The notes under the pieces are model-generated. The model saw only the letters and a list, made by a program, of their open reading frames with translations. It had not been told where the DNA came from and did no database searches. The position numbers were made by a program, and so were the translations under genes. This document shows, piece after piece, positions 1 through 11,349 of a stretch of 64,000 nucleotides of DNA. Every line of letters starts with the position of its first letter. Position 1 is the first letter of the stretch. This stretch comes from Pseudomonas sp. ok272. Its GTDB lineage: Bacteria; Pseudomonadota; Gammaproteobacteria; Pseudomonadales; Pseudomonadaceae. The stretch spans positions 186,001 to 250,000 of the forward strand of contig NZ_FOCB01000001.1 of the NCBI RefSeq assembly GCF_900109995.1, in the 5' to 3' direction.

Positions 1-2
1 CG

Positions 3-956
3 CACTTCATCGTGCCGGAAATCGAAGCCATCGCGACCGCCACCCTGGTGGAACTGGAGGCTGAAGGCTTCACCGTGATCCCGACCGCCCGTGCCGCGCA
101 GTTGACCATGAACCGTGAAGGCATCCGTCGCCTGGCCGCTGAAGAGCTGGACCTGCCGACCTCGCCGTACCACTTTGCCGACACCTTCGAGGACTACAGC
201 CGCGCGGTTCAAGACCTCGGCTTCCCGTGCGTGGTCAAGCCGGTCATGAGTTCCTCGGGCAAGGGCCAGAGCCTGCTGCGCAGCGCCGATGACGTGCAAA
301 AAGCCTGGGACTACGCCCAGGAAGGCGGACGTGCGGGCAAGGGCCGGGTGATCATCGAAGGTTTTATCGACTTCGACTACGAAATCACCTTGCTCACCGT
401 GCGTCATGTCGGCGGCACCACGTTCTGTGCGCCGGTCGGCCATCGCCAGGAGAAGGGCGATTACCAGGAGTCGTGGCAGCCGCAAGCGATGAGCCCGATT
501 GCCCTGGCCGAGTCCGAGCGCGTGGCCAAGGCGGTGACCGAAGCCCTGGGTGGCCGTGGCCTGTTCGGCGTCGAGCTGTTCATCAAAGGTGATCAGGTGT
601 GGTTCAGCGAAGTCTCGCCGCGTCCGCACGACACGGGCCTGGTGACCCTGATTTCCCAGGACCTGTCGCAGTTCGCCCTGCATGCGCGGGCGATCCTCGG
701 CTTGCCGATCCCGCTGATCCGTCAGTTCGGTCCATCGGCGTCGGCGGTGATCCTGGTGGAAGGGCAGTCGACCCAGACCGCGTTCGCCAACCTGGGCGCT
801 GCACTGAGCGAGCCAGACACCGCACTGCGCCTGTTCGGCAAGCCGGAAGTGAACGGCCAGCGCCGCATGGGCGTGGCATTGGCGCGGGATGAGTCGATTG
901 AAGCCGCTCGTGCCAAGGCGACCCGTGCGGCCCAGGCTGTGGTGGTCGAGCTGTAA
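3..956 (+). CDS. purT: Formate-dependent phosphoribosylglycinamide formyltransferase, 3' part
   Basis: PurT is an ATP-grasp enzyme that makes formyl-GAR from GAR, formate and ATP in purine synthesis. The frame is open to the window edge, so the N-terminal third is missing; what remains starts in the conserved stretch reading [16 protein letters not shown]. Visible ATP-grasp features are [14 protein letters not shown] (ATP loop), [12 protein letters not shown], and the metal/ATP segment [23 protein letters not shown], followed by the C-terminal domain. The end at VVVEL is normal for the family. A pair of REP palindromes follows before the convergent transporter gene. Identity is firm; only the 5' end is unseen. 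Confidence 0.95.
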   Translation, partial: HFIVPEIEAIATATLVELEAEGFTVIPTARAAQLTMNREGIRRLAAEELDLPTSPYHFADTFEDYSRAVQDLGFPCVVKPVMSSSGKGQSLLRSADDVQKAWDYAQEGGRAGKGRVIIEGFIDFDYEITLLTVRHVGGTTFCAPVGHRQEKGDYQESWQPQAMSPIALAESERVAKAVTEALGGRGLFGVELFIKGDQVWFSEVSPRPHDTGLVTLISQDLSQFALHARAILGLPIPLIRQFGPSASAVILVEGQSTQTAFANLGAALSEPDTALRLFGKPEVNGQRRMGVALARDESIEAARAKATRAAQAVVVEL

Positions 957-969
957 ACCGAGGCGCGTC

Positions 970-1054
970 CATTCGCGAGCAGGCTCGCTCCCACAGTTGA
1001 CCGCGGTGAACACCAGGTCAGTGTGGGAGCGAGACCGGCTTGCCGGCGAAGCCT
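970..1054. repeat. REP palindrome pair
   Basis: Two inverted REP copies (cgcgagcaggctcgctccca and gtgggagcgagaccggcttg) lie between the convergent purT and MHS transporter genes. This is the common Pseudomonas REP family, which folds into hairpins in transcripts. Confidence 0.8.
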
Positions 1055-1063
1055 TTGCTTTGC

Positions 1064-2401
1064 TTAGGCGACCTTGTTCAGGTCGTTGTCCCGCGTCTCT
1101 TTCAGGCACAGCACCGCAATCAAACTGAGCAACGCTGCCGCCGACACATACCCGCCGACATAACTCAGCCCACCCATCGCCACCAGTTTGGTCGCGAAAA
1201 ACGGTGCGGCCGACGCCCCGACAATCCCACCCAGGTTATACGCCGCCGACGCGCCGGTATAACGCACGCGGGTCGGGAACAGTTCCGGCAACAGCGCGCC
1301 CATCGGGGCGAATGTCACGCCCATCAGGAACAACTCCAGGCACAGGAACAGGGCCACGGCCCAGGTCGAGCCGTGGGTCAGCAACGGTTCCATGGTGAAG
1401 CCCGAGAGAATCGCCAGTATCGCCCCGACAATCAGCACCGGCTTGCGGCCATAACGGTCACTGGCCAAGGCGGCCAACGGCGTCGCGGCGCCCATGAACA
1501 GTACGGCAAAGCACAGCAGCGCGAGGAAGGTTTCGCGGCTGTAGCCCAGCGTCGTGACCCCGTAGCTCAGGGAAAACGCGGTGGTGATGTAGAACAGCGC
1601 ATAGCACACCACCATCGCCGCCGCGCCCAGCAGCACCTGCAACCAATGTCCGCTGAACAGCTCCACCAGCGGCACTTTCACCGGTTTCTCTTTGGCGACT
1701 GAGTTGGCGAATACGGGGGTTTCGTGCAGTTTCAGGCGCGCATACAAGCCGACCATCACCAGCGCAGCGCTGAGCAGGAACGGAATGCGCCAGCCCCAGC
1801 TGCGGAACTGTTCGTCGTTCAGGTTCAACGCCAGGATCAGGAACAGTCCGTTGGCCGCCAGGAAGCCAATGGAGGGCCCCAACTGCGGGAACATGCCGAA
1901 CCAGGCACGCTTGCCCTTGGGGGCGTTCTCCGTGGCGAGCAATGCCGCGCCGCCCCATTCCCCGCCCAGGCCCAGGCCTTGGCCAAAGCGCAGCACACAG
2001 AGCAGGATCGGTGCCCAGGCGCCGATGGTGTCGTAACCGGGCAACAAGCCGATCAATGTGGTGCACACGCCCATCAACAGTAGGGAGGCAACCAGGGTCG
2101 ACTTGCGACCGATACGGTCACCGAAATGGCCGAACAGGGCCGAGCCCAGTGGGCGGGCAATAAAGGCGATGCCGAAGGTCAGGAACGCCGCCAGCATCTG
2201 CGCGGTGCCGGAGCTCTGGGGGAAGAACACCGGGCCGATCACCAGTGCGGCGGCGGTGGCATAGATATAGAAGTCGTAGAACTCAATGGCGGTGCCAATG
2301 ATGCTCGCGGTCGCCACCCGGCCGGTCGAGTTCGTCGGCTGGGCAGGCGTTGCGTCGCTGTAGGTCGTGCTGGTCGTCATGCGGTTATCCCTGACAGTCA
2401 T
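1064..2401 (-). CDS. MFS transporter, metabolite:H+ symporter (MHS) family
   Basis: A 445-residue inner-membrane protein of the MHS branch of the major facilitator superfamily (relatives ShiA, ProP, KgtP). These carry organic acids, betaines or shikimate in symport with protons. The MHS signatures are clear: IIGTAIEFYDFYIY in helix 1, the loop 2-3 motif GHFGDRIGRKSTL, and RFGQGLGLGGEWGGA in helix 4; about 12 hydrophobic segments are visible. The start at 2401 is preceded by a good ribosome site (AAGGAG, 5 nt away); an in-frame ATG at 2383 is the alternative. It stands alone, convergent with purT. The substrate cannot be read from the sequence. Confidence 0.88.
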   Translation of the reverse strand: MTVRDNRMTTSTTYSDATPAQPTNSTGRVATASIIGTAIEFYDFYIYATAAALVIGPVFFPQSSGTAQMLAAFLTFGIAFIARPLGSALFGHFGDRIGRKSTLVASLLLMGVCTTLIGLLPGYDTIGAWAPILLCVLRFGQGLGLGGEWGGAALLATENAPKGKRAWFGMFPQLGPSIGFLAANGLFLILALNLNDEQFRSWGWRIPFLLSAALVMVGLYARLKLHETPVFANSVAKEKPVKVPLVELFSGHWLQVLLGAAAMVVCYALFYITTAFSLSYGVTTLGYSRETFLALLCFAVLFMGAATPLAALASDRYGRKPVLIVGAILAILSGFTMEPLLTHGSTWAVALFLCLELFLMGVTFAPMGALLPELFPTRVRYTGASAAYNLGGIVGASAAPFFATKLVAMGGLSYVGGYVSAAALLSLIAVLCLKETRDNDLNKVA

Positions 2402-2609
2402 GTGCTCCTTTGGAGCGAATTATTATGGTCAAGCGCCCAGGGATGTGGGTAGGAGCGCGGCACAGGCTCAAGGTAGGAGCGGTCGCCGGTGTGTTACGGA
2501 TCTTGCCGATAGTCTGGCGCGCCGGGTTGAGTGCGGGTAGCACGGCCGGCGGCGGGGCTTGGGTAAGCGGCTCGATTATAGGAAGGAGGCTAACGATTGA
2601 ACAAGGGGC

Positions 2610-3842
2610 TTAGCGCGCCGTTGGCACCGACGAGGTGTGCCAGATCAGCACGCGGCTGACACGGTTGTCTTCGGTGGCAAGGATTTCCAGGCGATAACGG
2701 CCAATTCTCAGGCACACCGGGCAGTCGGGAATGGTTTCCAGCGCTTCGGTCACCAGGCCATTGAGGGTTTTCGGGCCGTCGCTGGGCAGGTGCCAGCCCA
2801 GGCTCTTGTTCAGCTCGCGAATGGAGGCCGCGCCATCGATCACCAGCCGGCCGTCGGCCAGGGGATGCACATGGGGGTTCGTGAGGCTGTGCTGGCTTTC
2901 GAACTCGCCGACGATCTCTTCGAGGATGTCTTCCAGGGTGACGATGCCCTGCACTTCGCCGTATTCGTCCACCACCATGCCCAGGCGCCGCTGCTGCTTG
3001 TGGAAGTTCAGCAGTTGCAGTTGCAGTGGGGTGCTTTCCGGCACGAAGTACGGTTCGTGGCAGGCTGCCAGCAGGGCTTCTTTGGTCAGGCTGGCATCGG
3101 GCAGCAAGTGCAGGATCTGCCGGGTGTTGAGCACGGCTTCGACCTGGTTGATATCACTGTGGAACACCGGCAGGCGCGTGCGGCGGTTGGCGCGCAGCTG
3201 TTCGATGATGGCTGCGATCGGCTCGTCGAGGTTGATCCCGTCGACTTCGCTGCGCGGTACCAGGATGTCGTTGACGGTGATGTTGTCCAGGGCGTGGATG
3301 CCGCTCAGCACATGCGGGCGGCACACCGCGTGCTCATGCTCGGTTCGGTCCTGGGGCGCTTCGTCTTCGCTTTGCTGCACAACCTTGGGCTTGCGTGCGA
3401 AGGGCTTGAGCAGCAGGCGGCTGCCGGCGTCGAGCAGCCAAGCGAGCGGGGAGAGCAGTTTCAACGGCACGCCGAGCAGGGTGTTGCCCAGTGTCAGGAT
3501 CGTTTCGGGATAGCGGTTGGCGAGTGCGCGCGGCAGGTAGTCGGCGAACATCAACAGCGCCACGGTCGCCCCCAGGCAGGCCAGCCATGGGCCGTTATGG
3601 CCCCAGCCGAATATCGCCAGCACGGTGCTGATGACCACCACCAGCGAGCGGCACAGGGTGTTGCACAGGATCAGGCTGTTGAGTGGGAAGCTCAGGCGCA
3701 AGGGCGGCTTGTCGCCCTTGCGCGAGGCTGGGCGCTGGCTCTGCAGCAACTGTTGCGCGGCTTCGATGGCAGTAAACAGGCCTGACCAGAGAGTCAGCAG
3801 GGCCAGCACGGCGAGCATGGGTCCAATGGGCAGGTTGTCCAT
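2610..3842 (-). CDS. CNNM/CorC-type transporter with DUF21 and CBS domains
   Basis: A 410-residue membrane protein. The N-terminal half has the hydrophobic segments of a DUF21/CNNM domain. Then come two CBS domains (around residues 185-310, including the stretch DNITVNDILVPRSEVDG and the RLGMVVDEYGEVQGIVTLEDILEE segment) and a C-terminal CorC_HlyC domain. Family members are linked to Mg2+/Co2+ efflux or homeostasis. It sits 12 nt downstream of the ypjD-like gene on the same strand, so the two are probably co-transcribed. The ribosome site at 3842 is weak, which suggests dependence on translation of the upstream gene. The ion transported is inferred from the family only. Confidence 0.87.
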   Translation of the reverse strand: MDNLPIGPMLAVLALLTLWSGLFTAIEAAQQLLQSQRPASRKGDKPPLRLSFPLNSLILCNTLCRSLVVVISTVLAIFGWGHNGPWLACLGATVALLMFADYLPRALANRYPETILTLGNTLLGVPLKLLSPLAWLLDAGSRLLLKPFARKPKVVQQSEDEAPQDRTEHEHAVCRPHVLSGIHALDNITVNDILVPRSEVDGINLDEPIAAIIEQLRANRRTRLPVFHSDINQVEAVLNTRQILHLLPDASLTKEALLAACHEPYFVPESTPLQLQLLNFHKQQRRLGMVVDEYGEVQGIVTLEDILEEIVGEFESQHSLTNPHVHPLADGRLVIDGAASIRELNKSLGWHLPSDGPKTLNGLVTEALETIPDCPVCLRIGRYRLEILATEDNRVSRVLIWHTSSVPTAR

Positions 3843-3854
3843 TACGAAGGCTCG

Positions 3855-4667
3855 TCAGATGTGCAGGATGAATTCGCGAACCAGCTTGCTGCCGAAGTAG
3901 GCCAGCATCAGCAGGCAGAAGCCGCCGAGGGTCCAGCGAATGGCCTTGTGGCCACGCCAGCCCAGGTGATTGCGACCCCAGAGCAGCACGCTGAACACGA
4001 TCCAGGCCAGGCACGCCAGCAGGGTCTTGTGCACCAGGTGCTGGGCGAACAGGTTCTCGACGAACAGCCAGCCGGAGATCAGCGACAGTGACAACAGGCT
4101 CCAGCCGGCCCACAGGAAACCGAACAGCAGGCTTTCCATGGTTTGCAGGGGCGGGAAGTTTTTGATCAGCCCCCACGGGTGCTTGTGCTTGAGTTGGTGG
4201 TCTTGCACCAGCAGCAACAGCGCCTGGAACACGGCAATGGTGAACATCCCGTAGGCCAGGATCGACAGCAGGATGTGCGCGAGTATGCCTGGTTCCTCGT
4301 CAATCACCTGCACCGTGCCCGACGGCGCGAATTGCGCCATCAACACCGTCGCGACGCCTAGGGGGAACAGCAGCAACAGCAGGTTTTCCACGGGAATGCG
4401 CGAGCAGGCCAGCAGCGTCAGGGCGATCACGGCAGCGGCGATCAGGCTGGCGGCACTGAAAAAGTCCAGTCCCAGGCCAATCGGCGTCACCAGGTGGGTG
4501 AACAGGCTGGCGCCGTGGGCGAGCACGGCGAGAATGCCGAGCCAGACCAGCAGGCGTTTGTTCGCCTTGGCACCAGTGGCCAGGCGAGAGCCTTGATAGA
4601 GGGTCGCAGCGGCGTATAGGCAGGCGGCGGCGAGGGTCGTGAGCAAACTGGGTGACAAGGGGAGCAT
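3855..4667 (-). CDS. YpjD/CcsA-family cytochrome c assembly-like membrane protein
   Basis: A 270-residue polytopic inner-membrane protein with about eight hydrophobic segments, related to the CcsA/CcmC heme-handling family and to E. coli YpjD. Conserved family elements include GLDFFSAASL, the EEPGILAHILLSILAYG segment with its histidine, and the WAGWSLLSLSLISGW helix. I chose the ATG at 4667 (MLPLSPSLL); the open frame runs further up but that extension lacks family character and enters the ffh promoter region. It is divergent from ffh and leads into the CNNM gene. The exact role in Pseudomonas is not known; heme or cytochrome assembly is a family inference. Confidence 0.85.
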   Translation of the reverse strand: MLPLSPSLLTTLAAACLYAAATLYQGSRLATGAKANKRLLVWLGILAVLAHGASLFTHLVTPIGLGLDFFSAASLIAAAVIALTLLACSRIPVENLLLLLFPLGVATVLMAQFAPSGTVQVIDEEPGILAHILLSILAYGMFTIAVFQALLLLVQDHQLKHKHPWGLIKNFPPLQTMESLLFGFLWAGWSLLSLSLISGWLFVENLFAQHLVHKTLLACLAWIVFSVLLWGRNHLGWRGHKAIRWTLGGFCLLMLAYFGSKLVREFILHI

Positions 4668-4773
4668 AAATCCTGTTAGGCAAGCCCGAAAGGGAATGAG
4701 TTTGGCATACAACCGTTGTCGCATGAAAGACCACACAACCGGATGGCGGGTGTGCGCCAGACGCAGTCTTCGC

Positions 4774-4779
4774 TATAAT
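4774..4779 (+). promoter_or_regulatory. -10 element upstream of ffh
   Basis: A perfect TATAAT lies about 95 bp before the ffh start in the divergent ypjD/ffh region. No strong -35 at ideal spacing was seen, so it is a probable rather than certain sigma70 promoter. Confidence 0.55.
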
Positions 4780-4875
4780 CCGCGACCTGCCCACGCCGCA
4801 GGCTCGCCGAGCACATGTTTTTCACGGTCTGGGCCGCCATTACCTCGGTCTCCATAGGGCCTGAAAGGATCGCGC

Positions 4876-6252
<1,377 letters not shown>

Positions 6253-6400
6253 AGAATTCGCACGGGGCTCGCCCTGTGCTGACCCACACGGACGTGGGAC
6301 TTCCAGCAAACCCGCACTTGGCGGGAGCTGACTGGCCGTTTTTACCGACGGCTCTATGGCAAATCTGGATGGCACGCCGATAGGCGCCGGAAAAAGACAT

Positions 6401-6428
6401 TTGCAAAAGTCCGGATATTCCTTAGAAT
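6401..6428 (+). promoter_or_regulatory. Probable sigma70 promoter of the rpsP operon
   Basis: TTGCAA (6401-6406) and TAGAAT (6423-6428), 16 bp apart, lie about 75 bp ahead of the rpsP start. Both are near consensus, as expected for a ribosomal protein operon. Confidence 0.6.
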
Positions 6429-6500
6429 ATGCGGCCTTTCGGGCACCTATGCCCGCTGTGCATTTAGATTTGCAGCACCGACTACAGGAACTATGTTCAC

Positions 6501-6752
6501 ATGCTAACAATCCGTCTTGCCCTTGGCGGCTCCAAAAAGCGCCCGTTCTACCACTTGACCGTAACCGACAGCCGCAACCCGCGCGACGGTTCGCACAAGG
6601 AACAGGTTGGTTTCTTCAACCCTGTTGCTCGTGGTCAAGAAGTCCGTCTGTCCGTGAACCAAGAGCGCGTAGCCTACTGGCTGAGCGTTGGTGCACAACC
6701 TTCTGAGCGTGTTGCTCAGTTGCTGAAGGACGCTGCTAAGGCTGCGGCCTGA
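6501..6752 (+). CDS. rpsP: 30S ribosomal protein S16
   Basis: S16 (83 aa) is a small-subunit assembly protein. The N-terminus [23 protein letters not shown] and the segment [13 protein letters not shown] are characteristic. It is the first gene of the conserved rpsP-rimM-trmD-rplS operon, with rimM following after 5 nt. Codon use is noticeably more T-ending than in neighbours (e.g. GTT, GCT), consistent with high expression. Confidence 0.98.
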   Translation: MLTIRLALGGSKKRPFYHLTVTDSRNPRDGSHKEQVGFFNPVARGQEVRLSVNQERVAYWLSVGAQPSERVAQLLKDAAKAAA

Positions 6753-6757
6753 GCAAT

Positions 6758-7294
6758 ATGAACGCGACGCCTGCTGTTGCTGATGATTTGATCGTTATCG
6801 GCAAAATTTATTCTGTTCATGGCGTTCGCGGCGAAGTGAAGGTGTATTCCTTTACTGATCCGACAGAAAACCTCTTGCAGTACAAAACCTGGACGCTCAA
6901 GCGCGAAGGCAGCGTCAAGCAAGTTGAGCTGGTCAGCGGACGTGGGAACGACAAGTTCCTGGTCGCAAAGCTCAAGGGTCTTGATGATCGTGAAGAAGCG
7001 CGTCTTCTGGCCGGTTATGAGATCTGCGTGCCGCGCAACCTGTTCCCTGAACTGACCGACGGCGAGTACTACTGGTACCAGCTCGAAGGTCTGAAGGTCA
7101 TTGACCAACTCGGGCAATTGCTCGGGAAGATCGATCATCTTCTGGAAACCGGCGCCAATGATGTAATGGTGGTCAAGCCTTGCGCTGGCAGCCTGGATGA
7201 TCGCGAACGCTTGTTGCCCTATACGGAGCAATGCGTGTTGGCCGTCGACCTGGCCGCAGGCGAGATGAAGGTGGAATGGGATGCGGACTTCTAA
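6758..7294 (+). CDS. rimM: 16S rRNA maturation factor RimM
   Basis: RimM (178 aa) binds S19 and helps mature the 30S head. N-terminal RimM domain ([23 protein letters not shown] near residues 10-35) and C-terminal PRC-barrel ([12 protein letters not shown]... to the end). The ATG lies 5 nt after the rpsP stop and the stop is 2 nt before the trmD start, so translation is probably coupled. Confidence 0.97.
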   Translation: MNATPAVADDLIVIGKIYSVHGVRGEVKVYSFTDPTENLLQYKTWTLKREGSVKQVELVSGRGNDKFLVAKLKGLDDREEARLLAGYEICVPRNLFPELTDGEYYWYQLEGLKVIDQLGQLLGKIDHLLETGANDVMVVKPCAGSLDDRERLLPYTEQCVLAVDLAAGEMKVEWDADF

Positions 7295-7296
7295 GC

Positions 7297-8049
7297 GTGG
7301 CTAACTTGCGCGTAGAAGTGATCAGTTTGTTTCCCGAGATGTTCTCCGCCATCAGCGAGTACGGCATCACCAGTCGGGCGGTGAAACAGGGGCTCTTGCA
7401 GCTCACCTGTTGGAATCCGCGAGACTACACGACGGATCGACATCACACTGTGGACGACCGCCCGTTTGGCGGTGGCCCGGGCATGGTGATGAAGATCAAG
7501 CCCCTGGAAGATGCTCTGGTTCAGGCCAAGGCAGCAGCCGGGGAGGCGGCGAAGGTCATTTACCTGTCGCCCCAAGGCCGTCAACTGAATCAGTCGGCGG
7601 TACGCGAGTTGGCGAATGAGGAAGCATTAATCCTGATTGCCGGCCGCTATGAAGGCATTGACGAGCGTTTTATTGAAGCTCATGTCGATGAAGAGTGGTC
7701 GATTGGTGACTATGTATTGTCTGGCGGCGAGCTGCCGGCGATGGTCCTGATTGACGCGGTTACACGACTGCTGCCTGGAGCTTTAGGGCATGCAGACTCC
7801 GCCGAGGAAGATTCCTTTACGGATGGTCTGCTGGATTGCCCGCATTACACCCGACCGGAGGTGTATGTGGATCAGCGTGTTCCCGACGTGTTGCTTAGTG
7901 GCAATCACGCGCACATCCGGCGTTGGCGTTTACAGCAGTCCCTTGGTAGGACCTTTGAACGACGCGCCGATCTTCTGGAAAGCCGCTCGCTTTCTGGAGA
8001 AGAGAAGAAGCTGCTCGAGGAATACATCCGCGAGCGGGACGATAGTTAA
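7297..8049 (+). CDS. trmD: tRNA (guanine-N1)-methyltransferase TrmD
   Basis: TrmD (250 aa) methylates G37 of tRNAs using SAM and prevents frameshifting. It is a SPOUT-class trefoil-knot enzyme. Signatures: [10 protein letters not shown] at the N-terminus, [51 protein letters not shown] and the [11 protein letters not shown] loop. I place the start at the GTG at 7297, two bases after the rimM stop; the open frame upstream overlaps rimM and has no family character. Third gene of the operon. Confidence 0.97.
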   Translation: MANLRVEVISLFPEMFSAISEYGITSRAVKQGLLQLTCWNPRDYTTDRHHTVDDRPFGGGPGMVMKIKPLEDALVQAKAAAGEAAKVIYLSPQGRQLNQSAVRELANEEALILIAGRYEGIDERFIEAHVDEEWSIGDYVLSGGELPAMVLIDAVTRLLPGALGHADSAEEDSFTDGLLDCPHYTRPEVYVDQRVPDVLLSGNHAHIRRWRLQQSLGRTFERRADLLESRSLSGEEKKLLEEYIRERDDS

Positions 8050-8094
8050 CAACGTATCGATGGTAAGTCCGATGACTTGCCTTAGGAGCACAGC

Positions 8095-8445
8095 ATGACT
8101 AACAAAATCATCCTTGCACTCGAAGCAGAGCAGATGACCAAAGAGATCCCTACCTTTGCCCCGGGCGACACCATTGTCGTTCAGGTGAAAGTGAAGGAAG
8201 GCGACCGTTCGCGTCTGCAAGCGTTCGAAGGCGTTGTAATCGCCAAGCGTAACCGCGGCGTTAACAGTGCATTCACCGTTCGTAAAATCTCCAACGGTGT
8301 TGGCGTAGAGCGTACTTTCCAGACCTACAGCCCGCAAATCGACAGCATGGCTGTCAAGCGTCGCGGTGACGTACGTAAAGCCAAGCTGTACTACCTGCGT
8401 GACCTGTCGGGTAAAGCAGCTCGCATCAAGGAAAAACTGGCTTAA
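8095..8445 (+). CDS. rplS: 50S ribosomal protein L19
   Basis: L19 (116 aa) sits at the 30S-50S interface. The core [33 protein letters not shown] is typical, as is the end RIKEKLA. A strong ribosome site (TTAGGAG) precedes the ATG. It ends the rpsP operon; a clear intrinsic terminator follows 18 nt later. Confidence 0.98.
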
Positions 8446-8462
8446 GTCCAGCTTCCGATGCA

Positions 8463-8491
8463 GAAAAAAGCAGCCTTCGGGCTGCTTTTTT
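8463..8491 (+). terminator. Intrinsic terminator of the rpsP operon
   Basis: An A-run, the stem GCAGCC-TTCG-GGCTGC with a stable UUCG tetraloop, and a T6 run, right after rplS. The flanking A and T runs make it potentially bidirectional, so it may also serve the convergent antiporter gene. Confidence 0.92.
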
Positions 8492-8531
8492 GTGCCTGCG
8501 ATTTGTCCTCGTCCCTTTGCCGTACGGGGCT

Positions 8532-10340
8532 TCAATCCGCCTGGGCTTCGGGCTGGATCAGTGCCACCAGCGTCCAGCCTGGCGAGGGCTTGAGCAGGCG
8601 TTCAGGTGTCAGCACGTGCACCCAGCCGCTGGTGTCGCGGGCAAACAGCAAGGTAGCACGCTCGCCGTGCAGCGCTTGGTAATCGTCCCAGCCAAAGCCG
8701 TCGGTCAGGTGGGTGGTGTACAACTCCGCTCCTTGGCCCAGGAGGCTGGCGAGTTTGGTGTATGTCAGCGGTTGGCTGCCCAGCAATTGCCCACGGTACT
8801 CGTCGCTGGCCCGGTGCTTGTCGGTGCGCCGGCTTTCCTGGCCGCTGGCCAGTGAAAATATCCGTTTATGGCCAAAGTCGTGACGAAAGCGCATGGACGC
8901 CAGGGTGTTCAACTCGCCCGAAGGTGACAGCGCCAACAGGTGCCCGAAGCCGACCAGGTCCAGGTGGGCGTCGGCGTGCTGCGAGGCCGGGTTGCCGAAG
9001 TAGGTCGGCAGGCCTTCCATGCGCGCCGCCCGAATGTTCTCCCAGCTTGAATCGGTCAGCAGCACGCGGCTGCCAAGTTGTTGCAGCGATTTGCCAAGGG
9101 TGCGTGCCGGGCCGTTGGCGCCGACGATCAGAAAGCCGCTGGGCGCCGGTTCTGCCACCTTCAACAAGCGCGCCAATGGGCGGGCGGTGGCGCTTTGCAG
9201 CACCACCGTGCCGATGATCACCGCAAAGGTCAGGGGCACCAGCAGCAGGGCACCGGCATGGCCGGCTTCGTGCAGGCGGATGGCAAAGATCGCCGACACC
9301 GCAGCCGCGACAATCCCTCTGGGGGCAATCCAGGACAGCAGTGCGCGCTCACGCCAGTTCAGGTTCGAGCCCAGGGTCGACAACATGACATTCAACGGCC
9401 GGGCGATGAACTGAATCACCAGCAGCAACAAGAGTACGTAGGGGCCCAGGCCAATCATGGCGTCCAGGTCCAGGCGCGCCGCCAGCAGGATGAACAGCCC
9501 GGAGATCAACAGGACGCTGAGGTTTTCCTTGAAGTGCAGGATGTGCCGCACATCCACACCTTTCATATTGGCCAGCCACATGCCCATCAGGGTGACCGCC
9601 AGCAAGCCGGACTCATGCATCGTTTGGTTGGCCGCGATAAAGATGCCCAGCACGGCGGCCAGCGAGGCCAGGTTGTGCAGGTACTCCGGCAACCATTGGC
9701 GGCGGATCAGAACACCCAGCGCCCAGCCTCCGAGGATGCCGAACAGGCTGCCGCACAGGATGACCCCGCCGAAGGTCAACAGGCTGTGCTTGAGCCCGTG
9801 ACCCTCGGCGCTGGCGATGATGAAGCTGTAGACCACCACGGCGAGCAGTGCACCGATGGGGTCAATGACGATGCCTTCCCAGCGCAGGATGTTGGCGATC
9901 GAGGCGTTGGGGCGAACCACGCGCAGCATGGGGACGATCACGGTGGGGCCGGTGACCAGGGTCAGGCTGCCGAACAGGATCGCCAGCTGCCAGTCGAAGT
10001 CCAGCAGCCAATGGGTGGCCACGGCGATCACCACCCAGGTTGCCAGGGCACCAATGGTCACCAGGCGATGCACGACACTGCCGATCTCGCGCCACTCCGA
10101 CAGGTGCAAGGTCAGGCTGCCCTCGAACAGGATCAGCGCCACGGCCAGTGAAACCAGGGGCATCAGCAGTGGGCCGAACATCGTTTGCGGATCGAACCAG
10201 CCCATGACCGGCCCGACCAGGATGCCGGTGATCAACAGGAACAAAATGGCCGGTAGTTTCAGGCGCCAGGCCAGCCATTGGCAGGCCAGTGCTGCGAGAC
10301 CGACGCCACCGAAGGCCAGGAGGATTTGCTGCTCGTTCAT
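8532..10340 (-). CDS. Monovalent cation:proton antiporter (NhaP/CPA type) with C-terminal nucleotide-binding domain
   Basis: A 602-residue inner-membrane protein. Residues 1 to about 390 form a Na+/H+ exchanger domain with around 12 helices; the ion-site region is VTGPTVIVPMLR and WEGIVIDPIGALLAV. After that comes a soluble RCK/TrkA-N-like Rossmann domain (FLIVGANGPARTLGKSLQQLG near 400). Members move Na+ or K+ out against protons for pH and salt homeostasis. It is convergent with the rpsP operon and divergent from xerD. The ion specificity cannot be decided from sequence. Confidence 0.87.
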   Translation of the reverse strand: MNEQQILLAFGGVGLAALACQWLAWRLKLPAILFLLITGILVGPVMGWFDPQTMFGPLLMPLVSLAVALILFEGSLTLHLSEWREIGSVVHRLVTIGALATWVVIAVATHWLLDFDWQLAILFGSLTLVTGPTVIVPMLRVVRPNASIANILRWEGIVIDPIGALLAVVVYSFIIASAEGHGLKHSLLTFGGVILCGSLFGILGGWALGVLIRRQWLPEYLHNLASLAAVLGIFIAANQTMHESGLLAVTLMGMWLANMKGVDVRHILHFKENLSVLLISGLFILLAARLDLDAMIGLGPYVLLLLLVIQFIARPLNVMLSTLGSNLNWRERALLSWIAPRGIVAAAVSAIFAIRLHEAGHAGALLLVPLTFAVIIGTVVLQSATARPLARLLKVAEPAPSGFLIVGANGPARTLGKSLQQLGSRVLLTDSSWENIRAARMEGLPTYFGNPASQHADAHLDLVGFGHLLALSPSGELNTLASMRFRHDFGHKRIFSLASGQESRRTDKHRASDEYRGQLLGSQPLTYTKLASLLGQGAELYTTHLTDGFGWDDYQALHGERATLLFARDTSGWVHVLTPERLLKPSPGWTLVALIQPEAQAD

Positions 10341-10446
10341 TGATGCACCCTGTTCCTTGAAATGGCTGGCTATGAAAGACTAGCGGCCATTCTTGCCGTT
10401 CATCCTTTTTTTTCGCGTAGCCCCTGGGCCGCGAGTCTGAGTGCCC

Positions 10447-11343
10447 ATGCCTGCCATCGATCACCCCTTGATAGACCAGTTTCTCGACGCCTTGTGGCTG
10501 GAAAAAGGTCTCTCCGACAACACCCGAGGTGCCTACCGCAGTGACCTGGCGCTGTTCAACGGCTGGCTTGTGGACAAGGGACTGGACTTGGCCAATGCCG
10601 GTCGCGAGCTGATCCTGGATCACCTGGCCTGGCGTCTGGAGCAAAACTACAAGCCGCGTTCCACCGCGCGGTTTCTTTCCGGTGTGCGTGGTTTCTATCG
10701 CTATCTATTGCGTGAAAAGCTGATCGCCGTGGACCCGACCCTGCGGGTTGACATGCCACAGTTGGGCAGGCCATTGCCTAAGTCGTTGTCGGAAGCGGAT
10801 GTGGAGGCGCTGCTCAAAGCGCCGGACCTGAGCGAGGCCATCGGCCAGCGAGACCGCGCCATGCTCGAAGTGCTGTATGCCTGTGGCCTACGGGTGACCG
10901 AGTTGATCAGCCTGACCCTGGAGCAGGTCAACTTGCGCCAGGGCGTGCTGCGGGTGATGGGCAAGGGCAGCAAGGAGCGCCTGGTGCCGATGGGCGAGGA
11001 GGCGATTGTGTGGATCGAGCGTTATATGCGCGATGCCCGTGGCGAGCTGCTGGGCGGACGGCCCAGCGATGTGCTGTTCCCCAGTCTGCGCGGCGAGCAG
11101 ATGACCCGTCAGACGTTCTGGCATCGGATCAAGCACCAGGCCAAGGTCGCCGGGATTGGCAAGTCACTGTCGCCCCACACGTTGCGTCATGCGTTTGCGA
11201 CCCACTTGTTGAACCATGGCGCTGATTTGCGGGTGGTGCAGATGCTGCTGGGGCACAGCGATTTGTCTACCACTCAAATCTATACCCATGTGGCCCGGGC
11301 GCGTTTGCAGGACTTGCATGCCAAGCATCATCCGCGGGGCTGA
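10447..11343 (+). CDS. xerD: Site-specific tyrosine recombinase XerD
   Basis: XerD (298 aa) acts with XerC at dif to resolve chromosome dimers. N-terminal SAM-like DNA-binding domain (residues 1-90); catalytic domain with the Arg in GLRVTELISL, the HTLRHAFATHLL box and the Tyr in TTQIYTHV. I start at ATG 10447; the GTG two codons earlier is possible but lacks support. The next genes dsbC, hom and thrC follow after a REP cluster, a conserved Pseudomonas order. Confidence 0.96.
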   Translation: MPAIDHPLIDQFLDALWLEKGLSDNTRGAYRSDLALFNGWLVDKGLDLANAGRELILDHLAWRLEQNYKPRSTARFLSGVRGFYRYLLREKLIAVDPTLRVDMPQLGRPLPKSLSEADVEALLKAPDLSEAIGQRDRAMLEVLYACGLRVTELISLTLEQVNLRQGVLRVMGKGSKERLVPMGEEAIVWIERYMRDARGELLGGRPSDVLFPSLRGEQMTRQTFWHRIKHQAKVAGIGKSLSPHTLRHAFATHLLNHGADLRVVQMLLGHSDLSTTQIYTHVARARLQDLHAKHHPRG

Positions 11344-11349
11344 TCGATT